From JAIQFL01 sp035295745 (GTDB taxonomy: Bacteria; Acidobacteriota; Terriglobia; Bryobacterales; Bryobacteraceae), in NCBI GenBank assembly GCA_035295745.1, contig DATGIL010000102.1, positions 62,001 to 126,000 on the forward strand: a stretch of 64,000 nucleotides of DNA, read 5' to 3'. Under the pieces are notes generated by a model that was not told the DNA's origin, ran no database searches, and saw only the letters and a program-made list of their open reading frames with translations. This document shows positions 50,765-59,047 of this stretch, piece by piece (position 1 is the first letter of the stretch; each line of letters starts with the position of its first letter). Made by a program: the position numbers and the translations under genes.

Positions 50765-51420
50765 TCCCCGACTCCTGCTCGCAATGTCTGAAGGAGATCC
50801 ATCAGCCGTTCATAGCGCTCCGTTTTAGAAGCGCTACGGACGGCCGCGACTGCGCCTTCGACCTGCGCCGAACGCTCGCCGCTTGTCTTCACTGGAGGAC
50901 GTGCCATGACATTCGACGATTGCCGCAGATAGGCCGACAACCCGACCTGCGGCTGCCCCTCCGCGCCGGCGACTTCGATCGCCGAAACCTGGATCACCAC
51001 ATGCAAAGGCGCCAGCGGCCGTCCCGGCAGCGTGACTCCGGCGGGCGCGGGCAGTTCCGCCGGATTCGCTCCTTCCGTCAGCGGATTGACCCACACGGCA
51101 AACGAATACCCTTGCAATGCCCCGTTTTCGATGCGCATGCAGGGAACTACGGTGACCGCCAGCGAAATATCGGGAAGATTGCGCGCCGGGGTCACCACCG
51201 GAGGCGCCTGCGACACATGCTCTGGACCTTCGTTTCGCAGCTTCAGGACTCTTCCCAGCAGCGGCAGAAGCCGATGGTCGGGGTGCCGCAATAAGTCCTT
51301 CTCTTCTTCGCTGAGATCGTATTCAGCAAAGACCTCATCAGGCGTATCGAGGACACGGCGGCAGAGATCGCGTTCGAGCGCGGAGCGGATGAGTAACTGA
51401 TCGATTCCAGGCTTCGACAT
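50761..51420 (-). CDS. Partner of the borosin-like methyltransferase: LigA/borosin-binding-like head plus unknown domain
   Basis: 219 residues from the ATG at 51420; a longer frame to 51519 is translated from the twin-hairpin repeat and is rejected. Residues ~1-62 (SKPGIDQLLIRSALERDL, then DTPDEVFAEYDLSEEEKDLL) have the helical pattern of LigA/Nif11-like and borosin-binding domains (compare SonA of split borosins). Residues ~70-175 are beta-rich (LAVTVVPCMRIENG, LHVVIQVSAIEV). The C-terminal ~40 residues are helical and basic (SKTERYERLMDLLQTLR), with no typical short hydrophobic core. It is read first, then the methyltransferase by 4-base overlap. It may be a substrate, adaptor or leader-like protein. 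Confidence 0.65.
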   Translation of the reverse strand: MSKPGIDQLLIRSALERDLCRRVLDTPDEVFAEYDLSEEEKDLLRHPDHRLLPLLGRVLKLRNEGPEHVSQAPPVVTPARNLPDISLAVTVVPCMRIENGALQGYSFAVWVNPLTEGANPAELPAPAGVTLPGRPLAPLHVVIQVSAIEVAGAEGQPQVGLSAYLRQSSNVMARPPVKTSGERSAQVEGAVAAVRSASKTERYERLMDLLQTLRAGVGE

Positions 51421-51444
51421 GGGTACTGCAATCCTAGCGCAGCT

Positions 51445-51490
51445 GTGGCGCAAACACTCTGTTTGCCGTCTCGACACTCCTTGTCGAGAC
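51445..51490 (-). repeat. Twin-hairpin repeat, copy D (inverted)
   Basis: On the plus strand GTGGCGCAAACA-CTC-TGTTTGC (51450-51466) precedes GTCTCGACA-CTCCT-TGTCGAGAC (51468-51490), the reverse complement of the copies A-C layout. It lies 25-70 bp upstream of the partner gene. Confidence 0.75.
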
Positions 51491-51562
51491 ATTTGGGGCG
51501 CTCCACGGAACTCGGGCATGAAAAGCGCCGAAAGCTATTTGTGCTTCGAATTTGGTGGAAGC

Positions 51563-51614
51563 GCGAAAAGCGTCCAGAGGAGTCTGGACGCGGCAAACAG
51601 GAGTGTTTGCGCCA
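51563..51614 (+). repeat. Twin-hairpin repeat, copy C
   Basis: GTCCAGA/TCTGGAC around GGAG (51571-51588), then GCAAACA/TGTTTGC around GGAG (51592-51609), then GCGCCAC; both stems are perfect 7 bp. Together with copy D it forms a divergent pair within 170 bp. Confidence 0.8.
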
Positions 51615-51616
51615 CG

Positions 51617-52501
51617 TTAATGCGTCATTGCGTAGGTCACATAATTGACCCCGATGCGAATGCCCAAAGCCGCATAGCGCGCGGGGTACTGTGGTGCATC
51701 AGCCCATTCCCACGAGTCGCCTACGTCCGATTGGAACGTGATCGCCACCATCAGCCTGCCGTGATCATCGAAGATCCCCCGCCAATGATCGGGGCATCCT
51801 TCGCACTTCCAACTCGTGCCGCGCATCACCGATCCCTCACTCGCCACCTGGTAGCGATCGTCCAGATCGTATACTGTGTGAAAGATCGCCTCGCGATTGT
51901 CCAACTCCACAGGCTCGCGATCCGGGAAGACCTTGTGCATGCTCTCCATGAAGACTTCCCATTCGTTCTGACCCCAGAAGTCGTCAGCCATGAAGAAGCC
52001 GCCCCGCAGCAGATATTCGCGCATCGACTTCGCCTGGGAATCGGTGAGTTGCCAGCGCCCCGTCTGCACTGCATAGAGCCACGGCCAATCGTAAACCGCA
52101 CCCTCATCCAGATTCACGGGTTGCTCTACCGACCGCACATGAATCCGGGTCAGACGGCGCAGCGCCAGCACGAAGTGGCGGTCGGCCCGCGGATAGTCTT
52201 GCGTCCAGATCGTGCCGCCCTCGGTCCAGACGCCGTTCCCGCGAAATCCGCGCCCACCGCCGCCGAAGCCTCCCGCGCCGAAGCCGCCGCCATACCCACG
52301 TCCAAATGCGCCTCGCGGAGCCTGCGGATACATCAGCCGCGCAAAGGTCCACTCCGTCTTCTCCTGATAGTCTGGGGGCAGGGGAATGTCGCCAACGTTG
52401 TACTCCACACCGGGAAATTCGCGAAACGGCAATTGGAACGCGGATAGGGCGCCCACCAGAACGATTCCCGTTCCCCACCAGATACCACGACGGAGATGCA
52501 T
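51617..52501 (-). CDS. DUF4159-type exported protein with Gly-rich segment
   Basis: 294 residues from the ATG at 52501 (MHLRRGIWWGTGIVLVGALS, a signal anchor); a longer frame to 52654 is unlikely. A Gly/Arg/Phe-rich stretch (GRGYGGGFGAGGFGGGGRGF) lies at about residues 63-90. The following domain has IWTQDYPRADRHFVLALRRL and TRIHVRSVEQPVNLDEG, then YLLRGGFFMADDFWGQNEW, which I take as the DUF4159 pattern of unknown function. It is probably envelope-associated. It shares Gly-rich low complexity with the cytochrome c and PQQ proteins downstream, and is divergent from the kinase gene at 52621. Confidence 0.75.
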   Translation of the reverse strand: MHLRRGIWWGTGIVLVGALSAFQLPFREFPGVEYNVGDIPLPPDYQEKTEWTFARLMYPQAPRGAFGRGYGGGFGAGGFGGGGRGFRGNGVWTEGGTIWTQDYPRADRHFVLALRRLTRIHVRSVEQPVNLDEGAVYDWPWLYAVQTGRWQLTDSQAKSMREYLLRGGFFMADDFWGQNEWEVFMESMHKVFPDREPVELDNREAIFHTVYDLDDRYQVASEGSVMRGTSWKCEGCPDHWRGIFDDHGRLMVAITFQSDVGDSWEWADAPQYPARYAALGIRIGVNYVTYAMTH

Positions 52502-52620
52502 GGATAAGCTGCCTATCTGGAGAATATCACTTGCCGGCGCAATCCCGAGGGTGGAGCTTCTGGGCCCATGCTGTAACCCAGGTTTCCGCAAGTGCGTCTT
52601 ATCCACACCGGTAAAGCCTC

Positions 52621-54777
52621 TTGTCGTCTCCCCGTATGAAACGAAGCCCCCCAACCGGTCGGGTCCCCGGTTATCGGCCCTCGAGGCTCGGCCGCGTTCT
52701 CATCCTCTTTGTCACCTGCGGATCACTCGCCACCATCGCCGCGGTCTGGTGGTATTACACGCTTCAGAGTAGAGAGACCGAAGCCGCCACCCGCCGCCAA
52801 CTCTACGCGGTAGCGCAAGCCAAGGCGGAACAGATCGCCAACTGGCGCCACGAGCGCATGGGTGACGGCCGCGCCGTCCTCACCAATCTCTCCCTGCGCC
52901 TGCTGCGCCGTCTGCTTGCGACGTCCTCCCCGTCCGCCGTCGATCGCGCCGACGTCCTCGACATCATGGCGCGCCTCTCCAGCCAGTTCCTTTACTCGGA
53001 CATCACTCTGGCGGATCGCGATGGCAATGTCACTCTGCGTTTCCGCGAAGAGACTACCGAGGGAGCCCAGTTCCGCAAGCATTCCCGTAGTGCTCTGGTG
53101 CACGAAGCTTCGACAGCGCGCGACGCTGTGCTCTCGGACATTCGGCCCGACACGCGGGATGGCCGCCCCCTGATGGCCCTCACGGTCCCGGTGAGCGATA
53201 TGGGTGCTCTCATTCTCGACATCGATCCCTCACGTTTCCTGTACCCTTATCTGGATTCGTGGCCGGGTTCCAGTTCCACCGGCGAGACCCTGCTGGTCCG
53301 GCTGGAAGGCGACCAGATCGTGTACTTGAGCAAAGCACGCAATGCCCCTGCCTCGACGCTCTTCACCCACCGAAAAGTCCACACTATCCCATCCCAATCG
53401 GTCCTGGATGCCGGATGGACCGTCGAAGACATCGACTACCGCGGAGTCCGCGCCTTCGGGAACATTCGCCACATTACCGATTCGCCGTGGTATCTGATCT
53501 GCAAAATGGACGTGGCGGAAGTAGAGGCTCCTCTTCGCCGGCTCGGTTGGGAAATGGCCGCGCTTACTGCGCTGATCGCATTGGCCAATGCTGCCGGAGT
53601 TGGTCTCATCTGGCGCGGACAGCAGTCGCGCCTCCACCACGAGCGCGAAGCCTGGTTCTACGCCATCGCCAATGATACTCCCGCCTATTTGTGGATGGCC
53701 TCCCCAGGCGACGAGCACTACTTCATCAACCAGCCCCTCCAGCGATTCCTCGGCGTAAGCCAACAGCGCCCCTCGCTCGCATGGGAGGACTACGTCCATC
53801 CGGACGACGCCACCAGCGCGCAATCGAAATTTCTCGAATGCCTGGCCGCAGCCCGGGGCTACAGCGAGGAATTCCGGATCCGCCGCGTCGATGGGGCCTG
53901 GCGGTGGGTAGTCGTCGAAGCCGTTCCGCGATTCTCTTCGGAAGGCCGATTCGTCGGGTTCGCCGGCTCCTTGCTCGATACTACCGAACGGCACCTCGCC
54001 GAGGAGCAGCTCCGATCTGCCAATGCCACGCTGGTGGTGCAGTTGGACGAGGCGATTCGCAAGGAGCGCGAGATTGAGGAGCTGGGGGCGCGCCTCATCA
54101 ACGCGCAGGAAGAGGAACGCACGCGCCTGGCCCGCGAACTGCATGACGACCTGAATCAGCAGATCGCGGCGCTCAGCATCGGCATGGCGAATCTCAAACG
54201 CAAGATTCCGACCGAGCAGTCCGAGGCGCGCTGGCAAAGTGACCAGATTCACCACAAACTGGTCGACATTGCCGAATCGGTGCGACGGCTGTCGCACGAA
54301 CTGCATCCCGAGGTTCTGCGCTATTCCGGCCTCGCTGCGGCCCTGCAGCAATCCTGCCAGGAATTCGAAACCATTAGTGGAATTCACGCCTCGCTCGCTA
54401 TCGATGGCTGCTTTGAAAATATCCCCCCGGATACGGCGCTTTGCGTTTACCGAATCACCCAGGAAGCGCTGCGCAATGTCGCCAAGCACGCGCATGTGCA
54501 ATCCGCGTCGGTCTTGCTTCGCCGTGGTGTCGGGCTGCTCAGCCTCACGGTGTCCGACCGTGGCGTGGGCATGCCAGTGGGCACGGGGCAACGGTTCGCC
54601 GGCCTTGGGCTAATCAGCATTCGCGAACGGGTCCGCCTGGTACGGGGCACGTTGGAGATTACCAGTCAGCCCAATCAGGGCACGACCATTTCTGTTCGCA
54701 TTCCCGATGCCGGAAATATGCGCGTACCGGGAACCTCGGATATCATAGCCATGAATCAGGAAGGGAGCACCGGATGA
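52621..54777 (+). CDS. Membrane sensor kinase with PAS and NarL-type (HisKA_3) transmitter
   Basis: 718 residues; TTG at 52621 or ATG at 52636 are possible starts. A transmembrane segment (about 25-48) is followed by a large periplasmic sensor (~50-300), a second span near 315-335 (ALTALIALANAAGVGLIW), then a PAS domain (FYAIANDTPAYLWMASPGDE ... GFAGSLLDTTERHLAEEQ). The transmitter is HisKA_3, with the His in RTRLARELHDDLNQQIAALS, and an ATPase with DRGVGMP and GLGLISIRERV. Kinases of this type pair with NarL/FixJ regulators, none of which is adjacent. The stop overlaps the cytochrome c ATG by 4 bases, a link that suggests it senses redox or respiratory state. Confidence 0.88.
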   Translation: MSSPRMKRSPPTGRVPGYRPSRLGRVLILFVTCGSLATIAAVWWYYTLQSRETEAATRRQLYAVAQAKAEQIANWRHERMGDGRAVLTNLSLRLLRRLLATSSPSAVDRADVLDIMARLSSQFLYSDITLADRDGNVTLRFREETTEGAQFRKHSRSALVHEASTARDAVLSDIRPDTRDGRPLMALTVPVSDMGALILDIDPSRFLYPYLDSWPGSSSTGETLLVRLEGDQIVYLSKARNAPASTLFTHRKVHTIPSQSVLDAGWTVEDIDYRGVRAFGNIRHITDSPWYLICKMDVAEVEAPLRRLGWEMAALTALIALANAAGVGLIWRGQQSRLHHEREAWFYAIANDTPAYLWMASPGDEHYFINQPLQRFLGVSQQRPSLAWEDYVHPDDATSAQSKFLECLAAARGYSEEFRIRRVDGAWRWVVVEAVPRFSSEGRFVGFAGSLLDTTERHLAEEQLRSANATLVVQLDEAIRKEREIEELGARLINAQEEERTRLARELHDDLNQQIAALSIGMANLKRKIPTEQSEARWQSDQIHHKLVDIAESVRRLSHELHPEVLRYSGLAAALQQSCQEFETISGIHASLAIDGCFENIPPDTALCVYRITQEALRNVAKHAHVQSASVLLRRGVGLLSLTVSDRGVGMPVGTGQRFAGLGLISIRERVRLVRGTLEITSQPNQGTTISVRIPDAGNMRVPGTSDIIAMNQEGSTG

Positions 54778-55679
54778 GAAGAGCAGGAGCGATAGCTGTC
54801 TGCACGATTGTATTGGCCGGCAGCCTCGCATGGGCGCAGCCGCCGGAACAGACCGGCGGCGCGAATGGACGCGCCGGCCGCGCTGGAGGAGGACGTGGCG
54901 GTGGACGCGGTCCGAATTTTCCCCAGCAGACGCGCGCCCTCGCGTCCCCCGAAGTGATTGCCCGCGGCAGGGCGGTGTACGGCGTGAACTGCGCCGCCTG
55001 CCACGGCGCCGACATGCGTGGCGGCGACCAGGGCGGTCCCAGCCTTCTTCGATCGCTGGCAGCATTGAGCGATCAACACGGAGAGGTCATTGGACCCATC
55101 GTGCACGGTTCGCGCCAGGATCAGGGCATGCCCGCATTCAACCTTGTAGACGCCGACGTTACGGCGGTAGCCGAGTACATCCACAGCGTGCTCGCCAAGG
55201 TCGGCACGCAGGCCCGCCCGCCGGGAGCGATCGATCCCGGTTCGCTCAACGTATTGGTCGGCAATGCCGCCGCTGGAGAAAAGTACTTCCAGGCGAAGTG
55301 CGCGAGCTGCCACTCCGTCACGGGCGACCTCAAAGGAATTGCGGCCAAGTTTGACGATCCGCGCAATCTTCAAAATATCTGGGTCTCGGGCGGCGGAGGC
55401 GGCGGCCGGGGCGGTCGCGGCGGAGGCGAAAATGCGAAGCCGTCCACCGTCACCATTACGTTCACCAATGGCCAGACGCTCGAAGGCGTCCTGGTGCGCA
55501 AAGACGACTTCGACGTCACCATGATCCTTGCCGATGGTACCCGTAAGACCGTAGCGCGCGACGGCGACAAGCCCAAAGTGGTGGTTCACGACCCCAACGA
55601 GGCTCACAAGAAACTGGCACCCACCCTGACGGATGACGACATGCACAATGTCACGGCCTATCTGGCCACCATCAAGTAG
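54774..55679 (+). CDS. Diheme c-type cytochrome
   Basis: 301 residues from the ATG at 54774, with AAGGGAG upstream; the stop of the kinase overlaps it (ATGA). A signal peptide (MRRAGAIAVCTIVLAGSLAWA) precedes a Gly/Arg-rich stretch (GRAGRAGGGRGGGRGPNF). Heme motifs are CAACH (in YGVNCAACHGADMRGG) and CASCH (CASCHSVTGDLKG). A Met ligand for the first heme is likely in DQGMPAF. Another Gly-rich linker and a small domain (LEGVLVRKDDFDVTMILADG) follow the second heme. It most likely accepts electrons from the PQQ dehydrogenase encoded 9 bp downstream. Confidence 0.88.
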   Translation: MRRAGAIAVCTIVLAGSLAWAQPPEQTGGANGRAGRAGGGRGGGRGPNFPQQTRALASPEVIARGRAVYGVNCAACHGADMRGGDQGGPSLLRSLAALSDQHGEVIGPIVHGSRQDQGMPAFNLVDADVTAVAEYIHSVLAKVGTQARPPGAIDPGSLNVLVGNAAAGEKYFQAKCASCHSVTGDLKGIAAKFDDPRNLQNIWVSGGGGGGRGGRGGGENAKPSTVTITFTNGQTLEGVLVRKDDFDVTMILADGTRKTVARDGDKPKVVVHDPNEAHKKLAPTLTDDDMHNVTAYLATIK

Positions 55680-55688
55680 CTGCTGGAG

Positions 55689-57377
55689 ATGAATTCGATG
55701 AAACAGTTCTTACGTTTTGCCTCCTTGCTGATCGCCCCCGCACTCACCTGGGGACAGGCTGGACTCGATCCCGCCGAGATTTTGAAGCCGCTGACCGATC
55801 AGTGGACCACTTACTCCGGCGATTACACCGGAAAGCGCTTCAGCTCCCTGAAGCAGATCAATCCGTCCACCATCAAGAATCTCAGCCTCAGTTGGGTTAC
55901 GCGGCTCAGCGCGGGCTGCGGTCCCAACGGCGTGGCGCCCGGCGCGGGCGGCGGCGGCGGATTTGGTGGCCGCGGAGGCGGCGGTGAAGCCGCTCCCATC
56001 ATCGTCGGCGGATTGGGCTCGGGCGATCTCAACAATTGCGGAGGCACCCGTCTCGGCGGCGGCATCCTGATGGTGGATGGCGTCATCTACATGTCCGCGC
56101 CCGACAACGCGTGGGCCGTCGACGCGCGCGACGGCACCGTGCTCTGGCATTACTACTGGAAGACGCGCGGCGGCACCCACACCGGCAATCGCGGCATGGG
56201 AATGTGGCACAACAATCTCTATCTCGAAGTCCACGACGATTGGGTCATCTGCCTCGACGCCAAGACGGGCAAAGAGAAATGGAAGAAGGAAATCTCCAGC
56301 TTCGAGCAGCAGTACTTCTCTTCCATGGCGCCGATCGTGGTCGGAAACCACGTGCTCATCGGGACCGGCAACGATATGGACGCTCCCGGCTTCCTGCAGT
56401 CCCTCGATCCCGACACCGGCGAGCGCCAGTGGATCTTCTACACCGTACCGATGACTGCCGACGATCCTGCTGTGAAGACGTGGGCCAGCCTGGATGCCGC
56501 TCGGCACGGCGGCGCGCAGGTGTGGATTCCGGGCGCGTACGATCCCGAAACTCACCTCTACATGTCCGGCACTGGTAATCCCACGCCCGCCTACACTACC
56601 GGACGTGGCGAGGGCGACAACCTGTACACCTGCTCGCTCGTCGCCGTGAACGTGGATACCGGAAAGATGGCCTGGTATTACCAGACTTCGCCGCATGATA
56701 CCCACGACTGGGATTCCACGCAGACGCCCGTGCTGGCCGACATGCCCTTCAATGGCCGCACGCGCAAGATTGTCATGACTGCGGAGCGCAACGGATACTT
56801 CTTCGTTCTCGACCGCGTCACCGGCGAACATCTGGTCACCGGCAAATTCGGCCTCTACAACAATTGGGCATTGGGACTCGACGAGAAGGGCCGCCCCAAG
56901 CGCAATCCCGGTAAGGACGCAACCATCCCCGGGTCGCTGGTCAACGGCGACGTCACCAACTTCCCGCCGCCTTCCTTTTCGCCGGGCACAGGATTCTTCT
57001 ACGTGCCCGAGAACAATTCACTGCGCATCACGTATCTGATTGATCCCGATCCGCGCGGCTCCATGGGGCTGGGCGGCACCATGGGAGGCGGTGGTGTCAG
57101 CTACGGCTCATTCATCGACGCCATCGATTACCGGACGGGCGAAGTGGTGTGGCGTCACGAGATCTCAGGGAGCCAGGGCCTGCTGTCCACGGCGAGCGGC
57201 CTGCTCTTCAGCGGCGATGGGGCGAATCTGGTGGCGTACGACGCCACTAATGGCAAGCCCCTGTGGCACGCGCGCATCGGGCAAGCCGGAAACGCCCCGG
57301 AGACCTACCTGCTGGATGGCAAACAGTACGTGCTCGCGACGGGCGGCGACCAGTTGTACGCCTTCGTGCTCAACTAG
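55689..57377 (+). CDS. PQQ-dependent dehydrogenase (quinoprotein alcohol dehydrogenase-like)
   Basis: 562 residues with a signal peptide (FLRFASLLIAPALTWG). The eight-bladed quinoprotein propeller is recognised by W-motif segments: NLSLSWVTRLS, AWAVDARDGTVLWHYYWKTR, VICLDAKTGKEKWKKE, TPVLADMPFNGRTRKIVM, YRTGEVVWRHEISG and YDATNGKPLWHAR. An insertion near residue 80 is Gly-rich (GAGGGGGFGGRGGGGEAAP). The adjacent Cys-Cys pair seen in many methanol and ethanol dehydrogenases is not visible. It would oxidise an alcohol or sugar in the periplasm with PQQ and pass electrons to the upstream cytochrome c. Confidence 0.9.
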   Translation: MNSMKQFLRFASLLIAPALTWGQAGLDPAEILKPLTDQWTTYSGDYTGKRFSSLKQINPSTIKNLSLSWVTRLSAGCGPNGVAPGAGGGGGFGGRGGGGEAAPIIVGGLGSGDLNNCGGTRLGGGILMVDGVIYMSAPDNAWAVDARDGTVLWHYYWKTRGGTHTGNRGMGMWHNNLYLEVHDDWVICLDAKTGKEKWKKEISSFEQQYFSSMAPIVVGNHVLIGTGNDMDAPGFLQSLDPDTGERQWIFYTVPMTADDPAVKTWASLDAARHGGAQVWIPGAYDPETHLYMSGTGNPTPAYTTGRGEGDNLYTCSLVAVNVDTGKMAWYYQTSPHDTHDWDSTQTPVLADMPFNGRTRKIVMTAERNGYFFVLDRVTGEHLVTGKFGLYNNWALGLDEKGRPKRNPGKDATIPGSLVNGDVTNFPPPSFSPGTGFFYVPENNSLRITYLIDPDPRGSMGLGGTMGGGGVSYGSFIDAIDYRTGEVVWRHEISGSQGLLSTASGLLFSGDGANLVAYDATNGKPLWHARIGQAGNAPETYLLDGKQYVLATGGDQLYAFVLN

Positions 57378-57400
57378 AAGTAAGCTTACGAGCGCCTCGC

Positions 57401-57685
57401 GTCGACTTCCGCGGATTCGGCCGCTCCACCGGCCCTGGCCGCGCTGATTTCGATGACGCATCGTTTGAGATGCGCTCGCGGCCGTTCGCTACCTGAAAGC
57501 GCAAGGCGGCCAAGACGGCGGGCGATTCGTCGATCCAATTCCCAGGTGAACTGGGTCGCGTCGTATTGTTGGGTGGGGCGCCGAATCTCCCGGCAGACAA
57601 GCTGAAATCGCGATCCCTGTTCATAGCGGCCGGCGATGCGGCCCGCGTCATGCGCGAGATCCTACGATTCCACTCGCTGCCATAG
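57401..57685 (+). pseudogene. Alpha/beta hydrolase fragment with frameshifts
   Basis: Three pieces in alternating frames line up with one hydrolase: VDFRGFGRSTGPGRADFDDA (57401-), VRYLKAQGGQD (57484-), and GDSSIQFPGELGRVVLLGG followed by APNLPADKLKSRSLFIAAGD up to HSLP (57518-57685). The nucleophile elbow and the C-terminal His region are absent. It is downstream of the PQQ gene and cannot give an active enzyme. Confidence 0.6.
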
Positions 57686-57689
57686 CCGT

Positions 57690-57941
57690 TTACTTCCGCA
57701 TCAATTTGGGACGCTCTTTCGGATCGAACCGAAACTTGCCATCTTTAGGTCCGTCCCACAGTTCCGAAATTTCATTGACAGCCGGCAGCACCATCGCATC
57801 CGGGTCCGCGCCTTTCGAGATCTGATCGATAACTTGCGCACTTGAGCGGCGGAGCCGGCGATTATTCTCGCGCTTCCATTCCTTCTCAGACTCGGAAGTA
57901 GTGATGCCCTTGACTGGCTCACTTCGCTGTGATCTGCTCAT
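57690..57941 (-). CDS. Small conserved hypothetical protein
   Basis: 83 residues from the ATG at 57941 (MSRSQRSEPVKGITTSESEK); a longer frame to 57980 is possible. It is highly basic in the first half (EKEWKRENNRRLRRSSAQV) and ends KFRFDPKERPKLMRK. I recall small bacterial proteins of the same plan, with a KDGKxxFDPRxxPxLMRK ending, of unknown function; this is memory, not a search. No signal or membrane span. It is on the strand opposite the PQQ and permease genes. Confidence 0.6.
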   Translation of the reverse strand: MSRSQRSEPVKGITTSESEKEWKRENNRRLRRSSAQVIDQISKGADPDAMVLPAVNEISELWDGPKDGKFRFDPKERPKLMRK

Positions 57942-58000
57942 ATTGCACCTGCGGCGACATCTCCACGTATTGGGCACCATTGTCGTCTCTCCTCTGAGTC

Positions 58001-58864
58001 ATGTTCGAGTCGACTGTCCGTTCACGCCCATCTCTGCGATCCGTTATGATTCGCCTTCTCGCCTATCCAATCATCGCCTATCTGACCGGCGGCGTGATGT
58101 TCTGGCTGAAGCAGGACCGGCTGCTCTTTCCCGGTCCGGAAGTGGCTGAACAGAGCACGCCCGCCGAGCTCGGACTGCACTTCGAGGATCTTCGCATCCC
58201 AGTGAACGCACACGACGCCCTGCATGCCTGGTGGATCCCCGCCTCCGCTTCCACGGAAAAAGTAATTCTCGCCTTCCACGGCAACGCAGAGACGCTGGAG
58301 ACCATGGTGTCCTACGCCATCCCCGAACTTCGCGAACTCGGCACGAACCTGCTGCTGATCGACTACCGCGGCTACGGCTCCAGCAGTCCCGTCACCCCGA
58401 ACGAAAAGAGCGTACTCGAAGATGCCAGCGCGGCCTTTCGCTACCTTCTTCAGGCCAGAAAGACCCCGCCCGCGGCGATTTTCCTTCTGGGCAGGTCAAT
58501 CGGCAGCGGACCCGCCACCTATCTTGCGTCCAGCAATCCCGGCGTCGGCGGACTGATCCTGGAAAGCCCGTTCAGCAGCATCGACGACGCCGCTTCCGGC
58601 TTCTGGTATTTCCGCATGTATCCCAGCCGCCTGATTCTTCGTACCCACTTCGACAATCTCACTCGCATACGCTCCGCCGAGGCGCCTGTTTTGATCATCG
58701 CCGGCACAGCGGACACGCTCACGCCTTCCTGGATGGCTGAACGACTCTTCGCGCAGGCACGGCAGCCCAAGCAACTCTACCTGGTCCCGAATGCGGGACA
58801 CAACGACCTGCTGACGGTAGGCGGCCGGGCGTTGACGGCGGCGCTCCAGCGGATGGTGCGTTAG
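58001..58864 (+). CDS. Membrane-anchored alpha/beta hydrolase (serine hydrolase, ABHD/BAAT-like)
   Basis: 287 residues; ATG at 58001 or 58046. A membrane anchor (LLAYPIIAYLTGGVMFWL) is followed by LLFPG, as in related bacterial and ABHD17-type hydrolases. Nucleophile elbow in IFLLGRSIGSGPATYLA, acid Asp in IIAGTADTLTPSWM, His in VPNAGHNDLL, so the triad is complete. It is probably a thioesterase or lipase-like enzyme at the inner membrane. Substrate unknown. It is separated from the hydrolase fragment at 57.5 kb by a small opposite-strand gene, and the two belong to different subfamilies. Confidence 0.82.
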   Translation: MFESTVRSRPSLRSVMIRLLAYPIIAYLTGGVMFWLKQDRLLFPGPEVAEQSTPAELGLHFEDLRIPVNAHDALHAWWIPASASTEKVILAFHGNAETLETMVSYAIPELRELGTNLLLIDYRGYGSSSPVTPNEKSVLEDASAAFRYLLQARKTPPAAIFLLGRSIGSGPATYLASSNPGVGGLILESPFSSIDDAASGFWYFRMYPSRLILRTHFDNLTRIRSAEAPVLIIAGTADTLTPSWMAERLFAQARQPKQLYLVPNAGHNDLLTVGGRALTAALQRMVR

Positions 58865-59047
58865 CCGGTCTCGGCAAGCGAGGGAAGGGTGCCTCACGAG
58901 GGGAAAACGGCGCGCATTCCCCTCTCCGCGGTGCGATCCGGCCCGCTGCCAATACCCGATTCACACCTCACAGGAGGTCTGCCGCACAAAGGAACTCCAT
59001 TTCCGCTAAGATATCACCTGTGTCTAGAATCGTAACGTGGGAATGAT

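Noticed and set aside
51445..51614. Insertion sequence bounded by inverted repeats
   Set aside because: The inverted twin-hairpin pair encloses only about 70 bp with no transposase, so it is two repeat copies, not an IS element.
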